DNA of 64,000 nt, from assembly GCA_023014485.1 (NCBI GenBank), contig JAJOZX010005622.1, forward strand, positions 149,001 to 213,000, read 5' to 3'. Position 1 is the first letter of the stretch, and the number at the start of each line of letters is the position of its first letter. The translations under genes and the position numbers were made by a program. The notes under the pieces were generated by a model. That model had not been told where the DNA came from. It worked only from the letters and a program-made list of their open reading frames with translations, and ran no database searches. This document shows positions 21,741 to 33,204 of the stretch, piece after piece. The stretch is from Bathynomus jamesi. Its lineage: Eukaryota > Arthropoda > Malacostraca > Isopoda > Cirolanidae.

Positions 21741-21834
21741 TGTACAGTGGTTCAGTGCGTGAAGTATGTACGGAACGTTTCAGATAACTCATCCAAACAA
21801 ATATACTCGGTATATTTTTAGGCGCCATTGAAAT

Positions 21835-23026
21835 TATTACAAAAAAAAAAGTGTATCTTGTATCGTGGGCTATTTCTTATAATAATTGTGAAGAAAGTTT
21901 GCGTTTATTTCAACAAAAATATAGTAAACCACCATCAAATGCAACCATTCTTCGATACTGGAAGCCCAAACTTGGAAACACGGAGCCTGTTTAAAGATCG
22001 TCCAAGAAGCCAAAAGCCAGTGACGGCGACAGGAGACAACAACAAAGAAAATGTTCTCGCCACTTTTCAAGTCGATCCAACAACTTCAACGAGAAAAGGC
22101 GCACAGGAAGTGGGTATTTTCAAATTTTCAGTAGCAAAAATATTGAAATCACAGGGGTACCACGAATCCACGATTACAAACCCATTTACTCTCAGTTCAT
22201 ATACGACGATGATTCTGATAAACGGCTGCAGTTTGTTGAAACAATGAGACAAAAGTTCAAGTGATCCAGATTTCGTTCAAAAGATCAAATTTTCAGATGA
22301 ATGTGTATTCGGGGTTTAACGAGTAAAGAAAACAAACCCGACGTTCACTACTGGGCGAAAAAATATCGCAAAATACGATGAGTAAACCAGTTAAAACGTC
22401 TATACTAACAGTCTGGGTGTGCATTGGTTATTCAGGACTCGTTTCCTTTGACATATCGAGAGATACGATGGATGGGAAACGCTATTGCCAGGTATTGAGA
22501 GACAAAGTTTGCCACAGTTTACTAATGGCGATGGCAGGAATTTGCTTTATCAACATGATGGAACACCGCCACATTACTCTGCAGCTGCACCGTAATATTC
22601 TCGATACGAACCTTGAAGGAAGATGTCTTGGCGGCGAGGTCCCATCGAGTGGCCAACCGGATCACCTGATTTAACCCCATGTGATTTCTGGCTTTTGGGC
22701 TTATTTGCGTCACAAACTCTACACTCCTGGTTTCATTTATCGAAATGTGAAGGCACTTCGCCGCAGAATAGATGAAAAACTGAAAAAGCTCTCACTCGAT
22801 ATGTTCAGAAGAACAATAAAGAGTTTCACAGAGAGAATCCACAAATGTATCATAGCGGATGGAGAACTCTTTCGAGATTAAATTACAATTTAACAAAATA
22901 TTTGTATGAATAAAATTCTTTTAGACATTTTGTTTGATTTCTTTCATCCTTTCAACACTTATCTGTATAATGTTGTTAACTAATTATTTGTGTATAAAAT
23001 CCTTAAAGACTTTTCTCCCACCCTGA
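21835..23026 (+). mobile_element. Mariner-like element, copy B (dead)
   Basis: Inverted paralogue of 11064-12175. In reading order, across several frames, it gives FKDRPRSQKPVTATGD, TTSTRKGAQEVGIFKFSVAK, DPDFVQKIKFSDECVF (first catalytic D), VCIGYSGLVSFDIS, PPHYSAAA, then RRIDEKLKKLSLDMFRRTIK and FTERIHKCI. It ends at 23026 with the complement of CAGGGTGGGAGAAAAGTC. Frameshifts and stops are spread over its length. It is the most complete of the three copies and shows the order of the domains. Confidence 0.75.
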
Positions 23027-23880
23027 ACACTGTAAAAAAATTGTAAAATCAAAAGGAATATTAAAAGGAAGTCTGTATTTGAATTTTACACAAATAAATT
23101 TTTTTAACTCAATCAACCTCCAGATATTTTGTGTAAAATGCATTTACATATCTTTATGGTTAATTGTAAAAGGTGTAAAATTACCAAACTTTATATGAAA
23201 ATATGCAATGTGTTTTCAGTAAATAAAGTAATATGTGGTTTCCGTGAACTTTTAAAAAGGTAAAATTGGGTTGTAAAAATATATAATTAACTGGCAATTT
23301 TCCTGTCATAATGTTAAGTGAATTTCAAAATTTATCTTTTCTGTGAAATAATATTACTGCACATACGACATACCCAAAACGTTTCTCAATATAAATTACT
23401 TATTAGAAGATGGGACTGTAATCCATAGGTATAATATAAGTTAATTGATTACAAGGTACAGTTATCATACATTCATGAGTATATGGCATATGAACGACAG
23501 TTGATAGATTTTGTGTGGAGAAAAATAGTTGGCTGTCATGTGGCAAGTCTCCAACGACTCTATGTTGTTGAACGAATTTTGCCTGAATTTAAATCCCTTT
23601 TACCGTTCAGTTAATGATCTTTTAATAAAGAATGAGTGGTGAATAATTGTAAATTAAGGTCGCTTTTAAAATAGCCTAAAAATGATACTAAAATTTGAAG
23701 TGTCCAGAATAGGACTTCGCAAAGTAATGAGTTGTGACATCTTTGACAATAACTTGAGAGAGACGCCCACTTTGGGATTTCAGTAATGAACTAGAAGGAA
23801 ACAAAATTTATCTAAAATGGGGGTACACCCACAGGACGAAGGATGTTCCGAGATAAACCAACCAAGGACAAGTACACTAA
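23027..23880. other. Duplicated intergenic region between mariner copy and lectin gene
   Basis: Matches 56290-57110 (inverted) and, in part, 9050-9307 and 10778-11063. No gene is visible. The shared word CACTTTGGGATTTCAGTAAT and a GGGTACACCCAC segment lie about 100-190 bases upstream of each lectin ATG and may be regulatory because they are conserved, but this is only inference. Confidence 0.6.
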
Positions 23881-23884
23881 AATG

Positions 23885-23894
23885 TATAAAAAGG
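23885..23894 (+). promoter_or_regulatory. TATA box of FReD-B
   Basis: TATAAAAAGG, 70 bases before the ATG at 23964. Same spacing as in the intact copies. Confidence 0.7.
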
Positions 23895-23963
23895 AAAGGG
23901 TATTTCAGAGCCAGTTATTAGAAGCTATTTACTGAAACAGTTCAGGAAAACCAACTCCAAAAA

Positions 23964-24876
23964 ATGTCAATGTCATTACTTTTCATTAATTTCCTGACGA
24001 TTGTTGTACTGAGCAATTTCGTTTGTGGAGACAGTAGTGAACCTACGATCAGAGAAACAGAAAACCTTTCGAAGAGATTGGTTTCTCTCCTCACTGCGTT
24101 TCTCAGACTTTGGCACAATGTGAGAAAACGGCAAGAGATTCCTCTTTGATGGGAATGAATATTCACTCTCATTCAATGCAAAAGATAATCGCCAAATTGA
24201 AGGAAGTTCAAAAACGTCCTCGAAATTGTGCGGATCTTTTCAACTTCGGTGAAGAGAGTCTGGCATTCGAACAGTGTACCCTTTCAATTGTTGCGAAAAT
24301 CGACCAGTTTCTGTTTTCTGTGACCAAAATACTGACGGAGGGAGATGGGCAGTGATTCAACATCGCGATGCTCTTCCACAAAGAGAAAACTTCTTCAGGA
24401 AATGGGTTGAGTACCAACTTGGTTTTGGCATCGTGACGGGAGAATTTTGGCTCGGCCTCAATAATATTCATGCCCTCGTTAGTGATACTTTGATGGAACT
24501 GAGGGTAGACCTTGAGGACTTTCAGGGAATAAAGCGTTGGGCGAAGTACGAACACTTTTACATCGGAGATGCCACTGAGAAATATCGACTAGATTTAGGA
24601 GAATATTCTGGAAACGCCGGTGACTCTTTAACTCGTCACAGCGGTCAAATGTTTTCAACGAAAGATCAAGATAACGATGCAAGCGATGGAAGCTGTTCGA
24701 AGACATACCGCGGTGCATGGTGGTATAAAAATTGCCATGGCTCAAACCTAAATGGTTATCAGTATGAAGGAAACCACACTTCCTCTGCTGATGGCATTAA
24801 TTGGTACGAATTTCGTGGTCATTATTACTCTTTGAAGAAAACTTCTCTGAGCCTCAGACCGAAATTCCTAAATTAA
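23964..24876 (+). pseudogene. Fibrinogen-related lectin, copy FReD-B, two single-base deletions
   Basis: Signal peptide MSMSLLFINFLTIVVLSNFV, linker and fibrinogen domain are all present with the same landmarks as the intact copies (GEFWLGLNNIHAL, FYIGDATEKYRLDLGEY, KDQDNDASDGSCSKTYRGAW, final LRPKFLN). Two lost bases break the frame, one near 24070 (the ENLFEEIG region) and one near 24250 (inside FNFGDRESG, where GGTGACAGAG reads GGTGAAGAG). The remaining 600 bases are open. Loss may be real or a long-read indel error, because everything else, including the TATA box, is preserved. Confidence 0.88.
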
Positions 24877-25175
24877 GTTAAAAATTATTTATAAAATCTT
24901 GAAATATGAAGAGCTCTTCTGAAATATCTTTAGAGAGGTCAATTGTATGTTTGAAGTAGTTAGTAGTATAAATAATAATAGTAGTAATAGCAGTGGTAGG
25001 TGCGATAATATGTTATTTCTTATTATTATTCTTTAAAAATATAAAAGTGTCATGGTTGACTTTTGTGAAAAAAATTCGCTCTGCGTTCACTCCATAATGT
25101 AATGTGGCTAAAATATTTAATGTGAAAATGTAAGAGACAAGAAACTAAATTGTAAAATTTAATATTCTTTTTCAG

Positions 25176-25178
<3 letters not shown>

Positions 25179-25263
<85 letters not shown>

Positions 25264-25266
25264 TAT
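25179..25266. repeat. (AT)n microsatellite
   Basis: Nearly 90 bases of AT repeat with phase breaks. It separates the lectin 3' region from a Penelope tail, as in block C. Confidence 0.95.
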
Positions 25267-26640
25267 GATACAATTTTGGGGTGGTTCTGCTTTCGAGAAA
25301 ACAACACGTTTTGTGTTTTTTAAACATTGACCACTAAACCATATTTTTGATTAATGTTGTGCATAAGTAATTCTATTTAAAATATCAGCCTAGAAGTGAT
25401 CAAATGTTGCTAAAAAAACCTTCTTTCATCATATCTTAGTCTCATTAACTCTTACTGTTAAATATTAACAGTAATTTGTTATAATTAATTATTTAATAGG
25501 GATGATAAAGACGTGTAAAATTAAATTCAAATGTGATTTAATTCAATACCTAATAAAATATCAACTTGAAAAGGATCAAATAATGCAGTATACCGTATTT
25601 GGTCATATCCTAAGACTATATTAACCCGAATTGATGATAATTACTAGTAATTTATTAGTTTCATTCTTATAACATTAATTAGGTGTCAATAAGTATTTTA
25701 CAATAACGTATCATGATACGCTCCGGATTTTCAATATGGCATATTTTTCTGTCCTCGATTGCTGCGAAATATTCAAAGTACGGAAGAGAGTTCAAAATAG
25801 TTGATATTCTCTAGGTCTAGTGCAAAGGTCACCAATGGGTGAACCACAGACCGGCTGACAACGAATTTTATAAGGACCGACGGGAATAAATCCCATACGC
25901 TGATTAGCTCAAAGGATTTACTTTGAAAGATAGGCCAACCAAATGCCATTTCGAAAATCAAAATGCAATTTTGTCTACGCTTTTCGTGAAGTTCAAATTT
26001 AGTTTTCACTTAAAGAGATTGAAATTGGTGATTTTAAATTGATTTCGTTAAAATAATATCGGCCACATTACGAAAACACTCCGAAAATAAAGTGCGGGTA
26101 ACGGATCTTGGTAGAGATACAGAAATGGTGCATCACTGCAGTGGCGACTGGCGTATAGGAGCGATGGAGCGATGGAGCGGTCGCTCCCCTTTGCTTGAAA
26201 CGATAAATATTAATTTAACAGTTAAAAAATATATTAATTTTAAGATATTCAACAATTATTTTTATATTTTATTAAAATATTTTTTTAATACAAATTTATG
26301 GCTTCTTTTGACATATAAGTACCGTACGGAAGCACCATGTGATTGTTTATGTACTAGAATTCTAAAAATTATAAATTTTATGAAATCACACCCCCATACA
26401 TTTATACCACGAGTCGCCACTGTGCATCAGTGTACCTTTTCAATGGTACAATGGTGCACTTTGCAATGGGGCAATGATTTAATAGTAATGACTTCAGTTT
26501 TGTTTCTATTTTGTAAGAGGTATACCCAATGAATAGCATCTTAAAATATTTTTCCTCTTTCGGCATGGTTGGTATTGCTGAACTTGGTCTATAAACATTA
26601 TCTAACAATTATTTTCTGTAGTTCTGAATTAAAGGTTTTG
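25262..26640 (-). mobile_element. Penelope-like remnant, copy PLE-B, internally deleted
   Basis: Matches the 3' tail of PLE-A and PLE-C (for example CAATAACGTATCATGATACG and GGCCAACCAAATGCCATTTC). It then jumps to the RT C-terminal block near 26490-26610, skipping the GIY-YIG region. A MITE (26139-26422) sits inside. Its place next to FReD-B equals that of PLE-C next to FReD-C. Confidence 0.7.
26139..26422. mobile_element. MITE with CAGTGGCGACT ends
   Basis: Termini are CAGTGGCGACTGGCG and the complement of CAGTGGCGACTCG. The flanks TGCATCACTG and TGCATCAGTG (26129-26138, 26423-26432) are a near-perfect target duplication of 8-10 bases. The AT-rich interior has no gene. A similar terminus, CAGTGGCGGCTCGTGAGG, occurs at about 30762. 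Confidence 0.7.
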
Positions 26641-26663
26641 GAAATATATCTAAATCTAATCTA

Positions 26664-26805
26664 AAGATTTGTCGAAACGTCTCAAGTACAAAAAATAAAC
26701 GGAAATATTTACTGTTATATGAAAAAAGGACCAACATAACAGCAAACATTTCCGTTTATTTTTTGTACTTGAGACGTTTCGACAAATCTTTTGTCATAAT
26801 CAGTG
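26664..26805 (-). ncRNA. Degenerate hammerhead-like motif in a Penelope-end inverted repeat
   Basis: Two 40-base inverted arms (26664-26703 and 26747-26788) contain TTGTCGAAACGTCTCAAGTA. On the minus strand at 26770-26805 the right arm extends into CUGAUUAU, a stem GACAAA/UUUGUC, GAAAC and GUC. That is the hammerhead order, but with U in place of the conserved G8 and no clear stem I. Probably a decayed relative of the motifs at 12.8 and 15.1 kb. Confidence 0.35.
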
Positions 26806-27426
26806 AATTATAAATTTTAAAACCTTAAAACAAAAATCAGAATAAATTATTAAAATTACATCAAATACAAAACAGAAATTAAAATCATTAAAATTAAAGT
26901 AAATTAAAATTACCTCAACTGGTAAATACAAAATGATTACTTCAACTTTCATATTCGGCAGATATTGAGAGAAAACCGTTGTACTGTTATAAAATTAAAA
27001 ATTAACAGTATCTCTCCTTTCATTCGAGCGTAGGAACTTCATAAATCGAGAAAACTCAGTTTATGAGAATTAATTAAAGGAAAGTCTCATTTGATGCAAG
27101 GAAATAAATTAAAACGTTAAACATTTCATACTAATTTGAATTTAATTAAAAATCTTAACAGGAAAGAACCTAATCTAAAACAATATATAAGACCAAATTC
27201 ACTATAAGAAACTCAACTTTGCCTTAAGTGAGATTATTAACCAGAAGAGGAAAATCAAAAACGAAAATGAGAATGCATCTGCCCTGAGTAATTTCTTTTC
27301 GAAATGACTTCATTTGGATTTCAAAAATGTGCTAAACAGGAAAGAGAAATAATCTAGATTTAGGTACGCCCTCAAAATTCCGGATGTTTCGAAGGATATA
27401 GACGAATGATTCTGCGGACAAAAATG

Positions 27427-27434
27427 TATAAAAG
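27427..27434 (+). promoter_or_regulatory. TATA box of FReD-3
   Basis: TATAAAAG, 66 bases before the proposed ATG at 27500. Confidence 0.65.
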
Positions 27435-27499
27435 AGATGGTTTTTGAAGAGTAGCTACTAGAAGTCATTCGAACAGCAGATTCAACAAGAAGAGAAAAG

Positions 27500-28412
27500 A
27501 TGGTTGAATCAAACCCTCTGATAACTTTGATGATCTTTGCTTTATTGAACAGATTCGTTTATGGAGACAGTATTGACTCTAAGATGACAGGACTTTACAA
27601 CCTTTATGAAGAGATTGGATTCTCTCCTGCTTGCGTGTCGCAAACTCTGGCGCTTTGTGAGAACTCCGTAAAGAATTCTTTCTTGCTCGGAATGAAAAGT
27701 CAATTGCATGCAGTCGAAAAGCGAGTCGTCAACTTGATTGAAATTCCCAAACGTCCTCGTAATTGTGAAAATATATTTACGTTGGTGACAAGGAGTCCGG
27801 GATTTGAACGGTGTACCCTTTCAGTATTGAAACCCGACCCGTTTCTGTTTTGTGCGACCAAACTACTGACGGTGGTGGATGGACAGTGATTCAACATCGA
27901 GAGGATCTTCCAGAGAGAGAAAATGTCTTTCGGAAGTGGGTGGAGTACCATCTTGGTTTCGGAAACCTGAAGGGAGAATTTTGGCTCGGCCTAAATAACA
28001 CTCATGCCCTTGTTGGTGACACTCTGATGGAATTGAAGGTGGACCTTGAAAACTTCGAAGGGAAAAAGCGTTGGGCCAAGCAAGAATACTTTTACATCGG
28101 AGATGTCGTTCAGAAATATCTTTTGGATTTAGGAGAATATTTGGGCAACGCCGGGGATTCATTCGGTGGTCACAACGGTAAAATGTTTTCAACAAAAGAT
28201 CAAGACAACGACACTCTTACAGGTGGAAGTTGTTCGAAGAATCACCGCGGAGCATGGTGGTATGGACACTGCCATTCATCGAATTTGAATGGATATCAAT
28301 ATGAAGGAAACCAACTTCATACGCCGATAGCATCAATTGGCATAAATTTCATGGGCATCATTATTCCTTAAAGATAACTCCTCTCAGTCTTAGACCAAAA
28401 TTCAGAAATTAA
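27500..28412 (+). pseudogene. Divergent fibrinogen-related lectin, copy FReD-3, two frameshifts
   Basis: Paralogue outside the recent duplications. The N-terminus MVESNPLITLMIFALLNRFV is a different signal peptide. The linker (YEEIGFSPACVSQTLALCEN) and fibrinogen domain follow: RNCENIF, RPVSVLCDQTTDGGGWTVIQ, GEFWLGLNNTHALVGDTLME, FYIGDVVQKYLLDLGEYLGN, FSTKDQDND, CSKNHRGAWWYGHCHSSNLN. One frame change falls near 27800 (after FTLVTRSPGF) and one near 28320. With the second, the end reads SINWHKFHGHHYSLKITPL to the stop at 28410-28412. Length and motif order equal the intact genes, so either a young pseudogene or indel errors. Confidence 0.85.
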
Positions 28413-28483
28413 ATTCGATACTCAAAATTGTAGGAAAACCTCAGAATAAAGACATATTAATTAACTATATTAAAGAACACGTA

Positions 28484-28559
28484 ATAATAATAATAATAAT
28501 AATAATATAATAATAATAACAATAATGATACTAATAATAATAATAATAATAATAATAAT
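28484..28559. repeat. (AAT)n microsatellite
   Basis: Imperfect ATA/AAT trinucleotide run of about 75 bases after the lectin 3' end. Confidence 0.9.
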
Positions 28560-28644
28560 TGTTTAATTTTCAAAAAATAAATACAGAAAATGTAAATGTA
28601 TAAGTACTGCCATAGAGCCATACTATTTCATGTAGTTTCCACAG

Positions 28645-28721
28645 TACAGGGTGTTCATAAAGTTACGCAAGTGAATATGTTACATGCATATTCACTCGCG
28701 TGACTTTATGAACACCCTGTA
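28645..28721. mobile_element. 77-bp hairpin MITE, ends TACAGGGTGTTCATA
   Basis: Near-perfect hairpin. Arms contain CAGGGTGTTCATAAAGT and its complement, with the centre TATGTTACATGCATA. The flanking 28722-29110 region shows no gene. Confidence 0.8.
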
Positions 28722-29110
28722 TTACTAACATTCATTACCTAAACATTGGGTGTGATGTGTATACAATACGTAGGATTAGTTTTTCACTAAAATGACTTAA
28801 AAACCTACTTGAACTGCTATTTAATTATAGTACAGTGAATTTAAATGAAATAAATAACACAGGTATGCATATGAAATATTTTTGTCTGCTGTGAGGGTTT
28901 TTTCAACTCATATTATATAATTCGACCATGCTGAATTCGAAAATGACATTGGTTTTCCTCAATCAGGTCAGGTTTTTTCTCTATTGGCCATTTATTATAA
29001 GTCCAATTTTATCCCCAAATTTATTGATTTTTTTAGCTTAAACACTGTAGATACGAGTAATATTATAAGAACACTCGTGAAAAACGAAAACATTGTGTGA
29101 ATAAATACTT

Positions 29111-31403
29111 TTATTCATACAATGAATATGGAAAAAAGTTTATTGAGGAAGGAATGAAGTTTTTTTGCCTTTCCGTCTGTGTTTTTTCGGGCACGTCTCG
29201 CTTCAAACACCAGCAATAGTCCGCCAGCATATTGATATCCCAGTTTCCCTGGTACCTCTCTTCCATTATTTTGATATCTTGGTGAAATCGTTCACCCTAT
29301 TCCTCACTATAATCCCCGCAATTTTCAGGAAAATAGTCCAAGTGGGACCACAAAAAGTGCATTTTTATGGACATGCGCGACCCATGAGCTTTGAAAGCTT
29401 CCATCAAGTTTTCGACAACGGACTCGTATTCTGGACTTCTACGCTTGCCAAGAAAATCAGTGCCAACTGATTTGAATGCCTGCCAGGCATTCTTCTCAGT
29501 TGGAGTCATTGCGTTTTCGAACTGAGTATCCTTGATCAAAGTTCGAATTTGAGGACCATCAAAAACCCCAGCATTTAGTTTAGCATCAGATATATGAGGA
29601 AATTTACTCTCGAGATATCGGAATGCTGAACCCTCCTTATTCATTGATTTGATGAAATTTTTCATCAAGCCCCAGCTTAATATGAAGTGGTGGGAGCAAA
29701 ATTTTTGTTGGTGGTACAAGGGGCACTGAAACGACATTATGCGACCCAGGTTCAAAATTCTCTCTGGATGCCCATTCACGCTGTGCATAGTGCTTCTCAT
29801 CCGCTCGGCTATCCCATTTGCAGAGGAAACATGGGTATTTCGTGTATCCCCCTTGCATTCCCAATACAAATGCCACAATCTGAAAAAAAATGAAAATATT
29901 TAAAGAATTTAGAGAATTTGTTCTATCAGATAAAAAAATCTATGCATTGGACTGTATCACTTCTGTAGGGAAGTTAAGTGTTCTTATACGCTCTCAAATA
30001 ACCTTTGGAAAAACAACATAGTTAATAGCAATAGTTTACTTATGATATTAGTATTACCTTCAAATCTCCACAGATCCTCCAGTTATGTTGGTCGTACACG
30101 AGAGCATCCAGTAAAATTTTCATGTTATCGTAGCTCTCAGTAAGTTGTACGGAATGTGCGACAGGGACTGATGCAACCCTATTCCCAATGTTGAGAAGTA
30201 CTGCTTTCAAACTTCGTTTAGACGAGTCTATAAATAGCCTCCATTCTGATGCGTTATATGGCAGGCCCAAGGATTCGATTAGCTCCTCAACATTACAGCA
30301 GTACACTAAGGAAGAGGTATTTTCGTGCACTGCAAAAAACTTGCGGAATTCTTCCTCTCGTTTCCTATACCAGGAGAATGTTGTTCCCGGAGCCAGCAAG
30401 TTGTCCTCTCGAAGTCGTGAGCCCAAGGTCTCGGCAGCTAATTTGGAAAGTCCTAAATCCCTGGTAAGATCATTAAGTTTGGCCTGGTTGAGAGGCCTCG
30501 GCTCATTTGAAGCGGTATTTTGAGGTATATACGACTGGGACTGGTCATTGGCATTGGTCATTGATTCATCATCAGAATCATCGAAGTCCAGGGTTTGAGG
30601 TGGGTCGGGTATTGGAATTCCAGGACCATGGGGTACAGGTCTCATAGCAGAAGGAATGTCAGGGTATACAACAATGTGTTTATTCTTCTTGTTAACTCCT
30701 GAAAATAGAAACACAGAAACATGGATATAAAACTTGCATATGAAATAGAAGAAGCATTCAGACAGTGGCGGCTCGTGAGGGAAGGCTGCGGTCTGTAAGA
30801 TATGAAATAGGTCGATGGAGTCTGTATATTTTCTTTCTTTTTCATTCATATTGTCCCTTCGGGGACAATATGAATGAAAAAGAAAGAAAATATACAATCA
30901 TTGTATATGTAAATGTAACTTGTATAACAATATGTATGTGTAAATGTATTTTCTATAACAATATGTATATGTAAATGTATGATTACCATTATGGTGAATA
31001 TTATGCTATAGATGGTGAATATTACATTATGGTGAATATTATGTCAAGTTTCATACGAGGATTTCAAAATATTTAAGAAAAATAAATTTATAAGCCCACC
31101 TTGGAGGTTTGTCATGCAGAAATAGCAATCTGTCACGTGATCCTTTCCTTCTCTCCAAATCATGGGAATTCCAAAAGGCAAAGATTTCGCTCTGCCTTTG
31201 CTCCATCTTCTCAAATTTTCAATGCACGTCTTGCAGCACATATGAGGGGCGAAATTTTTGTCCTGGTCCCCTAGCTTAATTCCAAAGTATGCTCTATACA
31301 TTGTCTTCACAAATTTAGTGATTTGGGACTGGTTATTTGGCATGGTAACCGTCCCACATATGTAGCAGAATCTATTGGGATCATTTTTACACGCTCTATT
31401 CAT
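29111..31403 (-). pseudogene. Three-exon transposon-like gene of a recurrent unclassified family, broken
   Basis: Exon 1 (31403-31100) encodes MNRACKNDPNRFCYICGTV, a paired-cysteine domain (CxxC at FCYICG, CCKTC, CYFC), through REGKDHVTDCYFCMTNLQG. Exon 2 (30698-30058) continues NKKNKHIVVYPDIPSAMRPV, a Ser/Asp-rich linker, and LGLSKLAAETLGSRLREDNL. Exon 3 (29879-29111) has GGYTKYPCFLCKWDSR and PPLHIKLGL. Both introns are GT-AG and keep the frame exactly. Exon 3 has one extra base near 29692 and a TAG at 29294-29296 (SEE-stop-GERFHQDIKIMEERYQ). The frame then runs to TAA at 29111-29113. I have seen this family repeatedly in arthropod and cnidarian genomes without a function. The multi-copy habit suggests a mobile element, but I see no terminal repeats. 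Confidence 0.75.
30824..30895. repeat. Perfect 34-bp hairpin with TTCG loop
   Basis: Arms 30824-30857 and 30862-30895 are exact complements around TTCG. It lies in intron 1 of the gene above, so the pre-mRNA would carry it. Confidence 0.9.
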
Positions 31404-31860
31404 TATGAAATATTTTATCTATATGCCTGAAAAGTAAAAAAAGATATTATACAAGTGAAACAAGTGATGATAGATGTTACTGTTCCAATTCCGCTTTGAC
31501 AAAATCACGAAACATTCTATTTTACTTATGAGGCCATAGCCGGATAACCTGAGCTGATTGAGAAAAACGGATTGCAGATTCGAAATCAGCAGGAAAAACT
31601 CTATAAGAATCACTTACAAAACCCTTGACAGCAAAATTGATGCATACCAGTGAATGGTTGTAGTTATTCTAATGTTGAATAAAACGGGAATTAAAAACAT
31701 CAAACTCATTTTCTTTAAACGTTTTATGACCAATGAAGAAAACGGAATGAGGGAACAACATTGAAATAAATTAAAATTTTATTTTTCAAATGAATACAAA
31801 AATTTGTACGAGAACCACTTTGTTTTTTGTTTCTACATTATTCTAAACGTGAACTCATTC
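31404..31860. other. No recognisable gene
   Basis: AT-rich sequence upstream of the transposon-like gene. No TATA box or other promoter word stands out. Confidence 0.5.
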
Positions 31861-32037
31861 TGATAATAAAAACCCACTCTAATAGACAGAGTTTATTTCC
31901 ACAACAGTTTCGATGCCCACTGGCATCCTCTTCGGGTGGATACAGAAAAACGAATCTGTATCCACCCGAAGAGGATGCCAATGGGCATCGAAACTGTTGT
32001 GGAAATAAACTCTGTCTATTAGAGTGGGTTTTTATCA
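31861..32037. mobile_element. Fold-back repeat, arms about 80 bases
   Basis: The left arm (AAAAACCCACTCTAATAGAC onward) and the reverse-complement right arm meet near 31950-31956. One mismatch lies in the GATGCC..GGCATC part. The arms carry GCATCGAAACTGTTGTGG, reminiscent of Penelope terminal sequence, but CUGA is absent, so I do not call a ribozyme. Confidence 0.7.
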
Positions 32038-32039
32038 TA

Positions 32040-32640
32040 GGGTGACTAGTGATGTTAAAAAACGGTTTTTTTTATGTCCATGTTGTTTTTTTGTTTTTTT
32101 GTCGTTTTATTTGTTTTTTATTGTTTTTTTTTTTTTTTGTTTTTTTTTTTAATAATTAATATAGATATTGCCAATTTAATTAAAAGGTATACTTTTGCAA
32201 TGATATATATTATAAAAATAAATAAATAAATAATAAAATAGGCCATATGGTACCAGTATAGAATGTCCTTTTCAGCCTATTTACAGAAAAAAACTGGCCT
32301 CTTTCTTGCACTGAAAGTCTTGTATCTTAGATCCGTTAAACTTGCGAGAACACTGGCTGGGAGCTGACTGCCCATTGTCCAACCTTTCCAGGACTCTCCC
32401 ATCCATGCCTCGGATTTTGAATCTCCCACTTAACTATCCTTTAGACCCGCGATGACATATTTTCTCCCCGAGACCATCCATATATATACATACACATACA
32501 CCCATATACATATATACCAATATATACATAAATACTTATATACACATTTATATCTATTATATACCCCATACACACGCATACATCCAGAATTCCAGATACA
32601 TACACACGCATACTCACATATATACCTACACAAACTCATA
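32040..32640. other. Low-complexity poly-T and AT-rich spacer
   Basis: 32060-32155 is T-rich with G interruptions, and 32460-32640 is a CATA/TACA-rich run. The short open frames there are products of this simple repeat. Confidence 0.7.
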
Positions 32641-32679
32641 CACCTCTATTTCGCCCTTTCATTACCTCCGAAATCATTT

Positions 32680-32925
32680 AGCACATACAGTAATATCCAT
32701 ACAGCCAAAAGAAACCGATTAAGCACAGAGAGAGCAGCAAAGCTAGTATTTATATCCCAAAATGCAAAATTCCAAGAAAGTGAAGTAAAACATGGTGCTA
32801 CATTGGCTTCGTCAACATCCAAATCTGCAATAAGTACCAGTACCTGTGATATTGAAACTATATGCTCTAATCAATCTAGTGATAATGATTCTTCAATGGA
32901 AATAGAATCAGATAATGAAAGTTAA
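32680..32925 (+). pseudogene. hAT transposase C-terminal scrap
   Basis: SNIHTAKRNRLSTERAAKLV then FISQN is the last segment of a ZBED-type hAT dimerisation domain, and an acidic Ser-rich tail follows to the stop at 32923. The core SERxFS box and everything upstream are lost. The tail region is partly duplicated at 33110-33205 (ACCAGTACCTGTGATATTGA in both). Confidence 0.65.
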
Positions 32926-32990
32926 ACAGCATTAGGTTAACACAAAGGTTAAAGAAAGAGATGAATATTTTTATTTTTTTATTTTTTTGG

Positions 32991-33042
<52 letters not shown>

Positions 33043-33204
33043 CACTGGTATTCTTGCCAATCACAATTATATATATTGTTTTATACCAGTATTATGTATT
33101 TTTTATTATGTATATTATACCAGTACCTGTGATATTGAAACTAGCATATATGCTCTACCCAATCTAGTGATGATTCTTCCATGGAAATGAAGGTTAAACA
33201 ACAT

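Noticed and set aside
31861..32037. Hammerhead motif in the fold-back at 31.9 kb
   Set aside because: GCATCGAAAC is present but the CUGANGA core is replaced by AAGAGGA on the relevant strand.
32452..32680. Coding region in the CATA/TACA-rich stretch
   Set aside because: Low-complexity HIHTYTYTH-type translation from simple repeat; only the tail from 32680 resembles a hAT transposase.
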